This document shows positions 51,664 through 64,000 of a stretch of DNA of 64,000 nt, piece after piece. The first letter of the stretch is position 1. The number at the start of each line of letters is the position of its first letter. The DNA comes from Theocolax elegans. Its lineage: Eukaryota; Arthropoda; Insecta; Hymenoptera; Cerocephalidae. The position numbers were made by a program, and so were the translations under genes. The notes under the pieces are model-generated. The model ran no database searches. It was given only the letters and a program-made list of their open reading frames with translations, and had not been told where the DNA came from. Location: contig CM047426.1 of NCBI GenBank assembly GCA_026168455.1, positions 1,288,501-1,352,500 on the forward strand, in the 5' to 3' direction.

Positions 51664-53880
51664 AGATACAATCGACCGTGCAATGTTGATTTTTTGAAAA
51701 ATACATTTATTTGTACAAAATGAAACAACAAAAAAAATAAAAATGGCAATCATTAAAAGTAATTTATTTGAGATACTATAATTATATAAAGTTTTTTTTA
51801 TTATAATTATTAAGTTTTATTTATTTATTAAAGAAAAACAAATGTGTCTATCATTGAAATTAAAATTTGTTCAATTTTGATAATAAAAGGATATTGATAT
51901 TTTTAATTAATATTAATATTTTTCATATTAATTTTAAAACTTTCATTTATTGGACGATAAATCCATTGATAAAGTAATTATCTTATTATTTATTTATTTC
52001 ATTTCTTTTATTACAGAGATAATTATACACCGGCATATATACTTCTCAATTTAATCTATAATTGAATTTATTGTTAATTTTTTCTTATAAATTGTTAATT
52101 AAATAATTTTTAAAAATATATATAAGTAATTAATTAGGTAAGAATTTAATATTTTCTGAATGTAATTAATACTTTTCTTTCAAATATTAGAATTAAATTA
52201 TCATACTTATCGATTTGTTATATCGTAAGATTTATAACTTTTTTTAACAAATAAAAGATTATTTGAAAACTCATTTGAAGTAGTAGCAAAAAAAATAGTT
52301 TTTTATAAAAATAGGAACCCGATGTGAATAAAATATTGGTAATGAAGTTAATAATATAGATTATTTTACTATTTTCGGATCTTTTCATTATTACATTATT
52401 CATATTTAAATAGTTTCTATTTTGTAATAGTAAATGATGTTACATAAAAAATGGTAATAATATCTGTCTGATAATTATAAAAATATACAAATATAATCAT
52501 ATAAATTATAATTGATTTTTATGTAAAAAGAAAAACGTTTACAAATTGATTTAATTTAAGGTTATACTACTGAATGTCGGATGAAATCTTGACTTTTCTA
52601 CTGATTCTTTTTTCACATTTACTCTTAATTTATAAATTTTTGCTTTTACTTTCCCAAATTAATTTTGGATTTAAAATACATAATTTTATAATATTTAAAA
52701 AATTTTCTATTTTTTATGCTGCTCTTCGTTCTTTTAAATAAAGAAAATTTTCTCATAAATATTATCACGAAATTCGCGGAAAAGCTGGACAATACGATCA
52801 TCACGGATACTTTTATGAGAATATAAGTTTATAATTTAAGTGTTATTATTATATTTATTAAATTTAATAATAAAATATTTTTGCAAATAATCTTTAAATT
52901 ATCTCTCTTTTATATACGGGTTGATTCTTTTAGTGCATTAAAAACCTACATCGAATACCTTTGCAGCGCTATTTTAAAAAAATGTGGCGGATAGCGAAAG
53001 ATATTGACGGAAATGGTCGAATATAAGGTTTTTTGATTAAATAGATATTTAAGCAAAAAAAAAAGCAATTAATATTTATAACTTAATAAAGCTTTAGCGA
53101 TGAAAAAAAGCCTTGTATCTTTCGGTATATCCGTCGAATTTTCATCTAAATCCACTCTTAAAATAACGTTCTTATTACAAACTTCTTCAAAATTATAGTG
53201 CAACTTAATTCACATATTTTTCTATTCAAGTGTCAAATTTTCTTTTTAAATCCCACATTTTTTGCGTACTACTCATTAGTTTTGCTTTCGTGGTAAATTT
53301 ACGATTTCTAATTTCATATCTACTCTATTGGAAGTTGCACAATTCGTATCACTCAATACTTCTATAATTTTATTCTGTTAAATAAGTAAATATATAATTG
53401 TATTAAAAATTGGACTATCTACCTGCCTCCGTAAAATTGCCCTTTAGTTTGTAATAAAATCTCACTTAAGTTATTGTAAAATTTCTCGAATTATTGAACA
53501 GTAACCAATAATCGATCTTACTTCTCAATATATAAATATAACAAAACAAACAATAAGTGATTATTGTATGAAAATATTCTCAATTCTATAAAGTACTAAA
53601 ACGAAATTCCATACTTACCTCTTCGTAACGAAGACCGATGGAAAAAAAGTTGAGTGTATCGTATAAGAAAAATAAAGGAAAAGCAATATGTATAAAAATG
53701 AAAACTGCAATAATAAATGACATAAAAAAACGATTCATCACTGAGATCTTCCCCTTTGGAAAACGAATAATCGAAAAGAAAACCAAGGAAAAAGTAAAAA
53801 AAAATATATAAATTGAAAACGAAAAGAATAAAATATAAGTGGTAATAAATGTCTATATAAATGTACATAGAGAGAGATAG
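51664..53880. other. AT-rich intergenic DNA
   Basis: After the eIF2D 3' end there is about 2 kb of very AT-rich sequence with no supportable frame. Short open frames at 52,218-52,403 and 53,586-53,868 are AT-driven. Nothing else recognised. Confidence 0.55.
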
Positions 53881-54036
53881 ACTATTGGGTTTAAAGTTTG
53901 TTAATATAATTTATTGTATATCGAGGTTTCAACATGGAAAAGTACAAATATTGCAATATAGGGCTCGCAAGCTCTCCTCGGATGGGAGGGAGGGAGGGAG
54001 GGAGGAAAAGGTCTTAAAATTATTATTCGATCACTG

Positions 54037-54038
<2 letters not shown>

Positions 54039-54077
<39 letters not shown>
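54039..54077. repeat. (TC)n microsatellite
   Basis: About 19 TC units shortly upstream of a second, interrupted CT-rich section (54,580-54,690). Confidence 0.9.
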
Positions 54078-54080
<3 letters not shown>

Positions 54081-54585
54081 GCTTTCATATAGATATATGT
54101 ATACATATATATTCGATGGTATTTTTTTTCTCATTTGTCTTTTGCAAAGAACGATTTATATTACGTATGATAATAATCATTCGTTCGTTCACCCGGAGAG
54201 AGAGATACGAAAAGATTTTTTACACACAGAGCGTAAAGAAAATCAAGGAAATATATATATATATATATGTATGTATGTGTATATATATATACATATATAT
54301 ATATTGAACTCCTTTATCGTCGATCAGGTGAGCGTGAATTTCGTCTCACCATCACCACCACCCTGCACTCACCCGTATGATGGAATGATGATAATAATAT
54401 CATTAGATTTGTCGAATCATTGGATTGTTTTCACTTTTCGTTTTGTCCGTACCTTAAAAAATTTTCCTCCTTTCCCCACCGTCCCTCCCCCTCCGTTATT
54501 AGTTTGTCGTTCTTATTCGATTTTTTTTTGGTATCGGTCTCACTCACTCGTACGTTCGTCCCTCCTCATTCTCTCTTTGGAAACC

Positions 54586-54616
<31 letters not shown>

Positions 54617-55863
54617 GCTCCCTCTCTCTCCTTTTCTCTCTCGCTTCGTCCCTTTCTCTCTCTCCCTTTCTCTCCCTCCCTCGCTCGCTAATTGTTTCAT
54701 TGTGTGTGTTTCTTTTTTCTCTTTTGTTTGTTTATTTATTTATTCTTCTCCCGTTTTTTTTGTTTTCGTTAATTTTTTCTCCCACCCCCCTCCCCTGACC
54801 CGGAACCGCACATACGCACCCCGTTTTCACTCGAGTTTCGTCTTTTTCTCATCATCCCCCGTCTTTTCCCGTATTACTTATTTAGTTCTTTTTTTTTGTT
54901 ATTTTATTTTGTTTTGTTGTTTTTTTTTGCGTTTTTGGAAATCCTTTTTTTGTCATTTTTTTTATATCTTTTTTTTGGGAGTTACTTACGTTATGATTTT
55001 TTTATTTTTTACTTTTTCTTTATGCAACACATAATGCGACTAGGTAGTACAGGTTAATTAATAATTAATATCGTTAGTTATACAATAATAACATATGACT
55101 AGACAATGCAAGATAATAATTATATTCGTAAATAGTAATAATCGTGGATTGCAATTTATATCAACAATGTGACATGGCGGGTTGTTTCGTATTTCTTTCT
55201 TCTTTTTTTGTTTTTCATCGTGTTCGTCTTTGGTTTCTCTTTCCTCTCATTCTCTCTCTCTCTCTGACTCTCGCTTCCCTACTTCCTTTTTCCCTCGTCG
55301 TCGTCGTTTAATATCGTGTGAGTGTGTACTTGTAGATTTCATGTATACATATATAATATAGATTTGTGTCTCATAGGTAATAAACACGCGCTTACCGTAT
55401 AGTCGTACCCCTCCCACCCCCCTTATTCGTGCGCGGAGCGAACCACCTGTTTTTTTTTTCGAGTGATTCGATCTCATCCGCGCTACGATACTTTTTTCAC
55501 CACTGCCTTGTTCTCCATTGTCTCGTTTACGTATACACTGAAACTAAAAATTCTTCAAATCGAACCGAACGCAAAAAATCGCGGTGATTTTTTATTTATT
55601 TGTTTAACGTGCGGATTATACGCCTACGTGGAATTGCGACGGCGTTTTTTTTATTTGCTCGTTTGGATGTTTTGTAGATGCGTTTTTAGTGATTTTTTAA
55701 TACTTTTATATGACGAAGCTTACGAGCTTTTAAGTTTAAGCGAACCTGTTTCGAATTTTCGGTGTATACACTTCTTCGAGTTATTGAGGTTGTGGAAGCT
55801 TTGGAACTTTTGGAGCTAGCAATTGATTCGTTTAAGCGAATGAACGTTCGAGATTTTTTTGTT

Positions 55864-56190
55864 GATTAACCCTCTCGAAGCTTTCTTAGTTCATTGTCGA
55901 AAGTTCGAACTTTTGGATAAGAGGTTTGGGAATGAAAGATCGCGTCGCGTCGAAGTGGGTCAGGTTCGGTAATCGTGAACAAAACTTCGAAGCTTTCGTC
56001 AATTAACCCCCCGAAGCTTTCGCGTGCGAACCGTAACGACACGATGCGTTCGACGTTTCGTTTCGAGCTTATAATAAATACACGCACCGATATTGTAATA
56101 ACCATCGAAAAACGCTCGCAATTCTCGTAACAGGAATATTATGAGCACTCGCGGTCAATAAAAAAAAAGGTGTAAGGGTTAACCCCCTCG
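55864..56190. repeat. degenerate local repeat: TTAACCC + CGAAGCTTTC motif
   Basis: ATTAACCCTCTCGAAGCTTT at 55,865-55,884 recurs as ATTAACCCCCCGAAGCTTTC at 56,002-56,021. The half-motif CTTCGAAGCTTTCG lies at 55,985-55,998 and GTTAACCCCCTCG at 56,178-56,190. TTCGAA and GAAGCTT words are dense through the whole 55,720-56,060 segment. No gene is associated. Confidence 0.6.
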
Positions 56191-56890
56191 TTATGTCTAC
56201 AACTCGCTTATTTCGTTCGTTATATTCTTCTCCTTTTTATTTCCGTTTCGCGTGATCGAGAACCCAATTTTGAAAAACGAGCGAGTACGCGTATCATTCG
56301 AATGTGTCGCCTCTAATACGTGTACGTATTCAATCAATGTGTATATATTACATTCGAAAAAAAAGAGGGAAAAATCGCTAATTCAAATAGGCTGGCGTTT
56401 AACAATTTTTTTGGTTTTGTTTATCGTTATTATTATTTTTTTCTCTTAGTATTATTATTTATTTATCTTCCTCCTCCACCTCTCTCTCTCTCTCTCTTTT
56501 CCCCTTATTAATTATTATTAACCCCCCCTCCCTTATCCCTTCCCAGATAACATATATTCCTATCACTTTCCCATTCCCTTCTCGCCGTCTTCCTTGTATC
56601 TCTTTTTCTTTTATTTCTCTCCGTATATTATCGTCCGGCAAACACCGTGTGCGCGAGCTCAATAATTTAAACAGTCACGTTGTACACCATCACCGTTTGA
56701 TTTCTATATTTATTTCTCTCTCTTTCCTTCTTTCTTTCTTTTTAAAGTTTATCGTCAATGCTTATTACAGTTTAATGCGATTCTTCATTCCTCGTCGTAC
56801 TGGTTTATTTTTTTCCTTTCGGTTTCTCCCACTCGTTAATCAATATTTTACTCGTACGTTTTGACCATCGTGAGGGAAACAAACGAACAA

Positions 56891-57200
56891 ACGATGTGTG
56901 TGTGTGTAAGTGTGTGTAAGTGTGTGTGTGTAAGTGTGCGTATTTTTTTGTTCACCTCCCTATATTGCATTGGACGCGTTATATAGCGAGGGATATCAAT
57001 ATTCTTTTTTTTCTTTTTTGTTAAATTAGTGTAATATATATATATATATAATATTAGACGCGCGTTAGTTACTTTTTTATTTTTATTTTCCCGTTTCAAT
57101 TCGATTTGACAATTTTTCCCCCCAGTGCACAGCCATTCGTCAAATCACCGTGTGTGTGTACGTGTGTGTACGTGTGTGTAAAATGTGTGTAAAATGTGTG
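56891..57200 (+). repeat. higher-order GT repeats with AAG/ACG/AAA spacers
   Basis: GT tracts are punctuated regularly: GTGTGTGTAA repeats at 56,897-56,938, then GTGTGTGTAC at 57,151-57,180 and GTGTGTAAAAT near 57,175-57,197. The phased interruptions indicate duplication of a compound unit rather than plain GT slippage. Confidence 0.6.
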
Positions 57201-57922
57201 TGCGAATTCACAATTCGTATTACATAATATATATATATATGTATGTATATATATATATATCCTAAAACACCTGCAATGCGAAGGAAGACCCGGACCGCCC
57301 AATAAAAGCGAGTCGTCGTCGTGTCGTAATTTTTATATTACTTATATATATATATATGTTTTTTTTTTGGTAAATACACTAGCATTCCCTTCCGTACTTT
57401 GTGTATATACATATATGTATATATATATGTATATACACACCATTCGCTCGATCGATTCTCACGTCACGCGCAACAGATACATCGTAACCGTTTGTTTTTA
57501 ATAATTATATATACGTACTTATATATCTATAGATCAAGCGAACGATACTTTTTACCATTTACATGTAGATGTATATGCATACGTGTGCGCGCAAGTGTTT
57601 CATACTTTTTGTGCCGTTCGAGCGTGTGCGTTGTGGAAGCTCCGTTGACGTTATTTGTTACATATTTTCTTTTGTATATGTATATATATGTATGTATGTA
57701 TATATATATACAACGCGATTATCCTCTTCTTCTTGTATGTATGCATATACATTGCGTATATATGTACTGGTTTATCGTTCGCTGTGATTATTTCGACTGT
57801 CAGTATATCAGCTGTGTGTTCAAAGTGTCCAGAGTGCGTGTTAAACCCTCTTTCACCCACTTTCACATCAGTGTGCTCCCTTCTTCACGTTCGCTTATAT
57901 TTAACTTGTGTTATGTATGTAC

Positions 57923-57950
<28 letters not shown>
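57923..57950. repeat. (GT)14 microsatellite
   Basis: Uninterrupted GT units followed directly by a T-run. Confidence 0.9.
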
Positions 57951-57953
<3 letters not shown>

Positions 57954-58405
57954 TTTATTTAAAACCCGTCGCAAAATACATATGACTCTCTTTTTTTTTT
58001 GTTTTGTTCTATTCTCCGCGCGCCTAGTTATAATTGTGTGTATTACTCTTCTTTCTTTCTTTCTTTTTAGTATCCGGCTTACACATCTCGATTGATCACG
58101 CTTTCCTTCTCGCATTTGTGTGTGATTTATATTTGGAATGTCGTTCACCCGCATTGTACGTCGTTTACTTTATTTAATTATTATTTTTTTTTCTTTTTAT
58201 TATTTAGTCTCATCCTTCCTGTTTCCTCCTTCTTATTCTTCTTTTTTTTTAAATAACTGCTATAAAGATCACGGAGGCTTTCGTCATTCTTATTCCTTTT
58301 GTTATCTATAACGCGCGGTATCGCGAGGTTTATATGCGAACGATAGGAGAGATCCAACGGCCCCGCGCGGGTTCTTCTTTCTTTTTTATACTATGTGTAT
58401 ATATC

Positions 58406-58436
<31 letters not shown>

Positions 58437-61420
58437 ACATATGTGTGTATGTGCGCGGCTCGGTTTTTTTTATTTTATATTTTGGAAAAGTGACGTTGTA
58501 CGAGCGCGGGAGCTAAGCAATACGTAATGCATATTTTGGTGGATTTTTTTTTTGTTACTTTACTCGTTGCTCGGTTCCGATTTTTTTTTCTTGTGTATAC
58601 ATGTACATATATATATATATAGATATATAGAATGTATGAGTATCGATAAATCGCTATTTTTCGTATCGGTATGTGTGGTAATGTTTTTAATCGGGAGGTG
58701 AGGTGTAGGAGGAGGAGGAGGAGGATGAGGAGGAAAAAACCGTCGTGCTGTCTCGCTCATAGAGCGAATAATTAGCCATCGTACGTATATATGTATATTC
58801 ATATATATATATATATACACCGTACGGCGAAAATTTTTATTTTATTTGTTCAATCGCGGTACCATCGGATCTCGCTCTCGTCTAGGCTTTACTTTATTTT
58901 ACTCTTTTATTTTTTTTTAATGCTCGTTATCGTACACCTATAAGTCGAGCGGATATATTCGAGCGAGCTTTTTTTTTATATTCTCCATCTTCGTTTCAAT
59001 TTATCCGTTATCGAGGAACGATTTTTTTTTATACCTACTCGTCTCTGTCTCTCTATCTCTCTCTCTCACTCCCTCGTCGTACAAAATATCGAATTCGCGT
59101 GATTGCTTTCCATTATTATTTTTTTTTTTTTGGTTAAAAATCGCTTTTTTTTATTTATCTCGCTCTACGTCTCTCTCTCTCTCTCGCTCTCTCGTTCTTT
59201 CGAATCTTAAATTTCTATATAATTCGTATTTACAGGCTCGCGGGAATTTACAAGTCTCGTCGAATTGATTATTATTTTATTCTTATTATTTTTTTTTTGA
59301 TTATACGCGCTTCGGAATAATAAAAAATCGGCAATTGAAACGCGGAAATATTACTAACCAATCAAACTCGCTCGATGACTCGCGCTTATTTATTTTATTT
59401 TACTTTACCTTTTTTTTTTAATCAATCTTTTACTATGTCCAAACCCCTTAATATACTTTTTTTTTCTTTGGTCGAATGGCTATAGCGTCACGGAATGTTT
59501 CGTTTTTTTTTTAAATCTCGTGTACCGATAATAATACATATTTTGCGGATTCCCTACATTTTTAACTTTTATTTTTATTATTATTAGGTTTACAACGCGC
59601 CGGACGTTTATTTTATTCCTCTTATTTATTCGATGATTTATTCGGGTTTTTTTTTTATTTCAAACGTACCGGCAAAGGAAGTCTTATCTCTTATCTCGAA
59701 ATATTTGATTATTCCGAGATCTTTGGAATGCATTTCATCTTCTCCTTCTTCGTCTTCTTATTCTTCTTCTCTACGTCACGGTCTATACGAATTTAAAAAT
59801 TTTCAACCCTCGGGCGTGTTGAGTATTTTCGTCTTTTTTCTTTCTTTCTTCGGAAATAAAGGAAATACGCTACTTTCTTTTTATCGATCGCTCGACGACC
59901 ACTCGGTAGTATCTTTCCGGGTAATAATTAACAGCGTTTGGGAAAGATTTCAATGTTCAATCTTTTTTTTTTCTCACTCCCGTCGTCGAGTGAACGAGTA
60001 AAGAAAGTACCGCTATCGATCATCGGTTCCGAGGGTGTTAAAATCAATGTGTATAATAAAACCACCTCCGTTTTTCCGAGTTTCTTCCTTTTTTTTTTCA
60101 AATCCTATGCCGCGACGAATAAGCGTATACGTTATTCTCTCTTTTTATACACTTAATTTTTTTTTCTTTAATTTAACAATTTCTCCTATACGGCGTCTTT
60201 ACACACCCGTCCCTCTCGAGACTTACTTGCTCACCCGTTCTCACACTCGCACGCACATTCATCCGCAATTTCTCGCACGCGCTCCTCTTCGCATTCTCGC
60301 AGTGACATACGTATGTGTCGTGTGTGCGTGTATTATGCGTGTATAACCTCGTTACACTAATCACTTGATCGTCAAATTTTTTTTTATTTATTTTTTGACT
60401 TTGAAAACCCCCCCACCCATGTATGTATTACCCACCCCCGTATAAAGTCCTTCATCCTTCTTTTTTTCCTCTCTCTTTCTCACTGCCCTTCTTTCTTTAA
60501 CTCCCCCTCTCTCCCTCTCGTATCTTTTTTTTGCATCGTCTACGAATATTGTTTAATTAAATATTTATACACCCATTGACAGACTAGCTACCATGATTTT
60601 TTTTGTTATTTACTTTATGTGATTTTTTTTCGTTTAAGGTATACGTGAAAGTATGATTTTTTTTTGTTTTTACTTTTTTCGTTAGATATCAATATTTTGT
60701 TTTCACCCCTTCTCGCCTTTATTCCTCGTTTAATTTAAGTTAAAGTCAATTATTAATCCATAGCGCGTTTATTATTTTAAGTGTAATAAGATAATTCATT
60801 AAGAATACAATTAAAAACATGTACAGAAGATTATTAGATTATCTCTTATCGTCGTTTTTATCTTTCTCTTTTTAAAATCTCTCGTGTTGCCGTTCGGATC
60901 CTGGACCTTCCTTCTCAATATTTCCTTTCGCTTTCCCTTAGTCGAAGATTATCTATTTAAGTTTATAATTATTGTTGATTTCTCCGACGTTTCCTCCCTT
61001 AGGTATTATTTATTTATTTATTTTTTTTTTATTTATTTTCGGTTGATCGTTGTGGCTCGCCTGGTTCATATATATATATGTCTATATATATATAATCCCG
61101 TATCTCGATTAACATCGTAGTTTTTATTTCATCTATTTACTCTTCCGGTCACAATTTATACTCATTCACACAACGTGCGCGACGTCCCTTTCACTCTGTA
61201 ACGCGTGTCCGTCGGAAAATTGTCTCTACTTTTGCGTTTAGAGCGTATTGGTTATGCCCCGATTATTTTTTTTGTTATTCCTTCTTTGTTAAATGTGACA
61301 CATTGTAACCCACCCCACCCCCAATGTCATTTCGCGGCGATTCGATTAGTAAATAGATAAGTACATAAATACTTCATTTATTTAGGCCTATACGATCGTG
61401 AGCTACAACCACTGCGCTCT

Positions 61421-61450
61421 CCCCACCCCCCACCCCCCCACCCCTAACCC
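61421..61450 (-). repeat. C-rich tract, G-quadruplex potential on minus strand
   Basis: Four C-runs (CCCCACCCCCCACCCCCCCA then CCCCTAACCC) give four or more G-runs with one-base loops on the minus strand. A C16 homopolymer follows at 61,562-61,577. Confidence 0.7.
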
Positions 61451-61561
61451 ATAATCGTTCTTTATTTTTCATTTTTTTTAATCTTTGGCTTTATCGCACA
61501 TTTTCCCCTTGCACCATATTTTCCTTGTTTCCCATTCTATACGCGGTCCACTCGCGCATTA

Positions 61562-61577
61562 CCCCCCCCCCCCCCCC
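61562..61577. repeat. C16 homopolymer
   Basis: An uninterrupted C-run, long for insect DNA. Another C12 lies at 62,891-62,902 and C10 near 63,061-63,070. Length may be affected by sequencing error. Confidence 0.85.
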
Positions 61578-63756
61578 AAGTGCGAATGGACAAAAAGAGA
61601 CGAAAAAGGAAGTTTAACGAAAAAAAAAAAACAGATATTCTTTCGAGAGTTTTGAGATCGTTTTGGAACACCCCCACCCCGTACATATAATATACCCATC
61701 CCTACCCACCTGTGATTAACCCACCCGTATATCCCCTTTACACACATATATATATATACCTTATTTTTTTTTTCCTTATTACTTTTTTTTTGTTCAAACA
61801 GCACCACTGGGTTTTTTTTATTTATTCCTCGAGCGTTTAGGATCGTTCCCTCGTTTACTTTGTTTGTTTTTTTTTATCGAACGACAATACTCGCGATTTC
61901 GATTGTAATGTGTACGTGTGTGTGTGTGTGTAAGTGTAAGTGTATTTTATATATATATAGTAATACCCCACCCATTTTTTTTTCTTCTACGTTATTACAC
62001 ATATTCCCACGCCCCCACCCACCCCTGTCAATCGTGCTAGAGCGGCTACATATATATATACTCGTAAAATAATCCTAACAACAATCAATCAATATTAATT
62101 ATAATAAATATATATATATATATGCTATAGAGGTGGATTACGCGAGAGCAATTAATAAGAGTCCGGACAAATCGGATTGTTCGTGTTTCATGTTTTCACA
62201 CGTCCGTGTGTATGTATATAATATATTTTTTGAAATTATATATATATAACACACACGCTAAATAAATTAAACATATATATATTTATGCAGTATATCGTTA
62301 AACGAGATTCATCCGAGCCTCCGTGTTCGAAATGTATATGTTACTAATTATTAATTCGTAATAATATAATTAATATAATAATAATAATATTGACGGTAAT
62401 AAGTAAATTGAATAACTAATGCTTTTTTTTTCTTTCTTCGCTATTAATTTATCACGAATATAAATATATATATATACGACTTTTTCTTTGACCACCTTAG
62501 ACGCGGTCAAAATAGGAGAGATGCAATATATTATATATATATAAATAAATAAATAAATAAATATATATATATATATATGGTTGATAATTGATTAAAAAGT
62601 TTAAATGATATTACAAATCTATTTGTCACGTGCGTGTGTGTGTGTGGGTGTCTCGTTTTCTTTTTTAATTTCTTATACATATGTGTATACATACGCATAG
62701 GTACATATATACATATAATAATAATGATAATAATATGATTAATTAAAAACTATTGGATCGAAGCGATATAAAATGAGTAGTAATTACGTAATTTAAGTAA
62801 TTAATTTATAAGAGACAAAAATACATATATATGTGTGTATATATATATGTGTAAGTATAATCGACGACTTTATACGTCCGTCCGTCCCCTCCCCCCCCCC
62901 CCTTCACTACCGTGCACCGTTCTTCTTTGGCTGCAGTGAGTATCACACGTAAATTATACATATCTAAACGTAATATACATATATATATATATAGCGAGTT
63001 GTTTATCTTTCTAATTTTTTTTGTTTTTAGATCGATGGTACTTTTAAGCATCCCATTCACCCCCCCCCCCTCTCGCTCCCTCTCACTCACGCACACATAT
63101 ATTTTTGTTCGCTCCAATTAATTTTCCTTATCGCTCCCTATTGGATCACTTATCCGATTAATTGTATATCATTTAATTTATTTAGTTGTCTTTTGGTCAA
63201 CCATCATACACGTGCGTGCGTACGATCGATATTCGATCACCCCCCATCATTTTTGTTTAGCGTCGCGCGTATATCGCGACGTCAAAATTCATTTTTTTAA
63301 TTTTAAATTTTTATTTTAATCGTTTGTCTTATCTCTTTTTTTATTTTCTTCACTCGCGCTCGCTAATACGTAAATAAGTACGTCGTCGTCGTCGTAGTGG
63401 TCAACCCCCTATAATTTCCGTTTAAGTATGTATATATGTATATGCATATGTATGTATAAACACGCGTCGAGCGCAATAATCGAATACTCACTTTTGAATA
63501 ATACAAATCGTCGCCAAATTCGTTTGGTTTCCTTTTTTTTATATGTTTTACGGCATCGGCCTGTACGTACAATATTTTAAGTGTACATATACATATACGT
63601 ATAATATACGCGTGTACGTGTGTGTGTGTGGGTGTGCGCGTTAAGCACGAACAAGGTAAATCGAGAAAAACGTAAGTACAAATCGTTATATGTATATATA
63701 TCGTGAATAATCTCATCGTTTTTGCGCGTTCCTTTCTTCCTTCCTTTTCTCGCTCC

Positions 63757-63757
<1 letters not shown>

Positions 63758-63789
<32 letters not shown>
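63758..63789. repeat. (CA)16 microsatellite
   Basis: Uninterrupted CA units followed by a short C-run near the right end of the window. Confidence 0.9.
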
Positions 63790-63791
<2 letters not shown>

Positions 63792-64000
63792 CCCTATACT
63801 GTCGAGTTGGCGATTGCGCTCACGTGCACGTGCCGTACATCAGCTATATATATATATATCTTGATGCACTGGAGTCGCACACGATTTTTCGATTTTAATT
63901 GTTACATTATCATTACCTTTTTTTAATTTTTTACCGGAACAAAAAGCATACAAGAACGACTTGGTATGTATATATATATATACATATATATCGCCGTTTC

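Larger units (their letters stand above)
53881..64000 (+). other. T/C-rich low-complexity desert, possible intron or long UTR of a rightward gene
   Basis: Almost all homopolymer runs of seven or more bases are T on the + strand, with many CT, TA and GT tracts and C-runs. A good + strand donor context (CGATCAG followed by GTGAGC) at 54,328 could end an untranslated first exon. No protein-coding exon could be recognised. Open frames up to 233 codons (54,097-54,798) consist of Ser/Leu/Phe from CT/T repeats. The strand skew mirrors that of the left desert, suggesting rightward transcription. Intron, extended 3' UTR and intergenic DNA all remain possible. Confidence 0.4.

Noticed and set aside
54097..55034. 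Open frames of 233 and 204 codons on the + strand
   Set aside because: The products are runs of Ser, Leu and Phe from CT and T tracts and overlap each other in different frames. No protein family is suggested.
55463..55819. 118-codon open frame on the + strand
   Set aside because: Low-complexity Phe/Leu-rich translation in T-rich DNA with no recognisable motif.
56891..57200. Regular GT blocks with spacers resembling a CRISPR array
   Set aside because: Units are 8-12 bases of simple sequence in an animal genome, so this is a compound microsatellite.

Overview
The window is animal nuclear DNA, most likely from a hymenopteran insect such as a bee or related wasp. The coding genes are split by short GT-AG introns and encode animal-specific proteins (EMC4, STMP1, ANKRD39, eIF2D). 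The DNA is AT-rich but CpG is not depleted, and microsatellites (AC, AG, AT) and homopolymers are abundant. The insect-order assignment is inference; I saw no rRNA, tRNA, CRISPR array, operon or intact transposon.

Layout. (1) About 1-34,600 is a gene-poor desert. A-runs outnumber T-runs on the + strand, as expected of introns transcribed leftward. It holds one good candidate first coding exon (31,116-31,216, minus), a decayed zinc-finger-like exon near 14.5 kb, another GC-rich block near 6 kb, and several foldback sequences. (2) About 34,640-36,560 is a CpG- and GAGA/CTCT-rich block with a strong minus-strand splice donor, read here as the promoter and 5' leader of the large leftward gene. 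(3) 37,831-51,663 is a compact housekeeping island: ANKRD39 (-), a GFRP-like gene (-), a BED-finger/coiled-coil gene (-), a second GFRP-like reading frame (-) that appears to share its last exon with the BED gene, the 47-residue micropeptide gene STMP1 (+), EMC4 (-), proteasome subunit Rpn3/PSMD3 (-, CDS in one exon) and eIF2D (+, eight coding exons). (4) 51,664-64,000 is a second desert. From 53.9 kb it becomes strongly T/C-rich on the + strand, the mirror image of the left side, suggesting a large rightward gene (intron or very long UTR).

The island genes are not a pathway. They serve proteostasis (PSMD3, EMC4), translation (eIF2D), a mitochondrial micropeptide (STMP1) and probably pteridine/BH4-linked regulation (the GFRP-like pair). 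The most unusual arrangement is 39.7-43.1 kb: two diverged GFRP-like paralogues on either side of a BED zinc-finger exon. The exon phases allow either a GFRP-like or a BED amino terminus to be spliced onto the same coiled-coil carboxy terminus.
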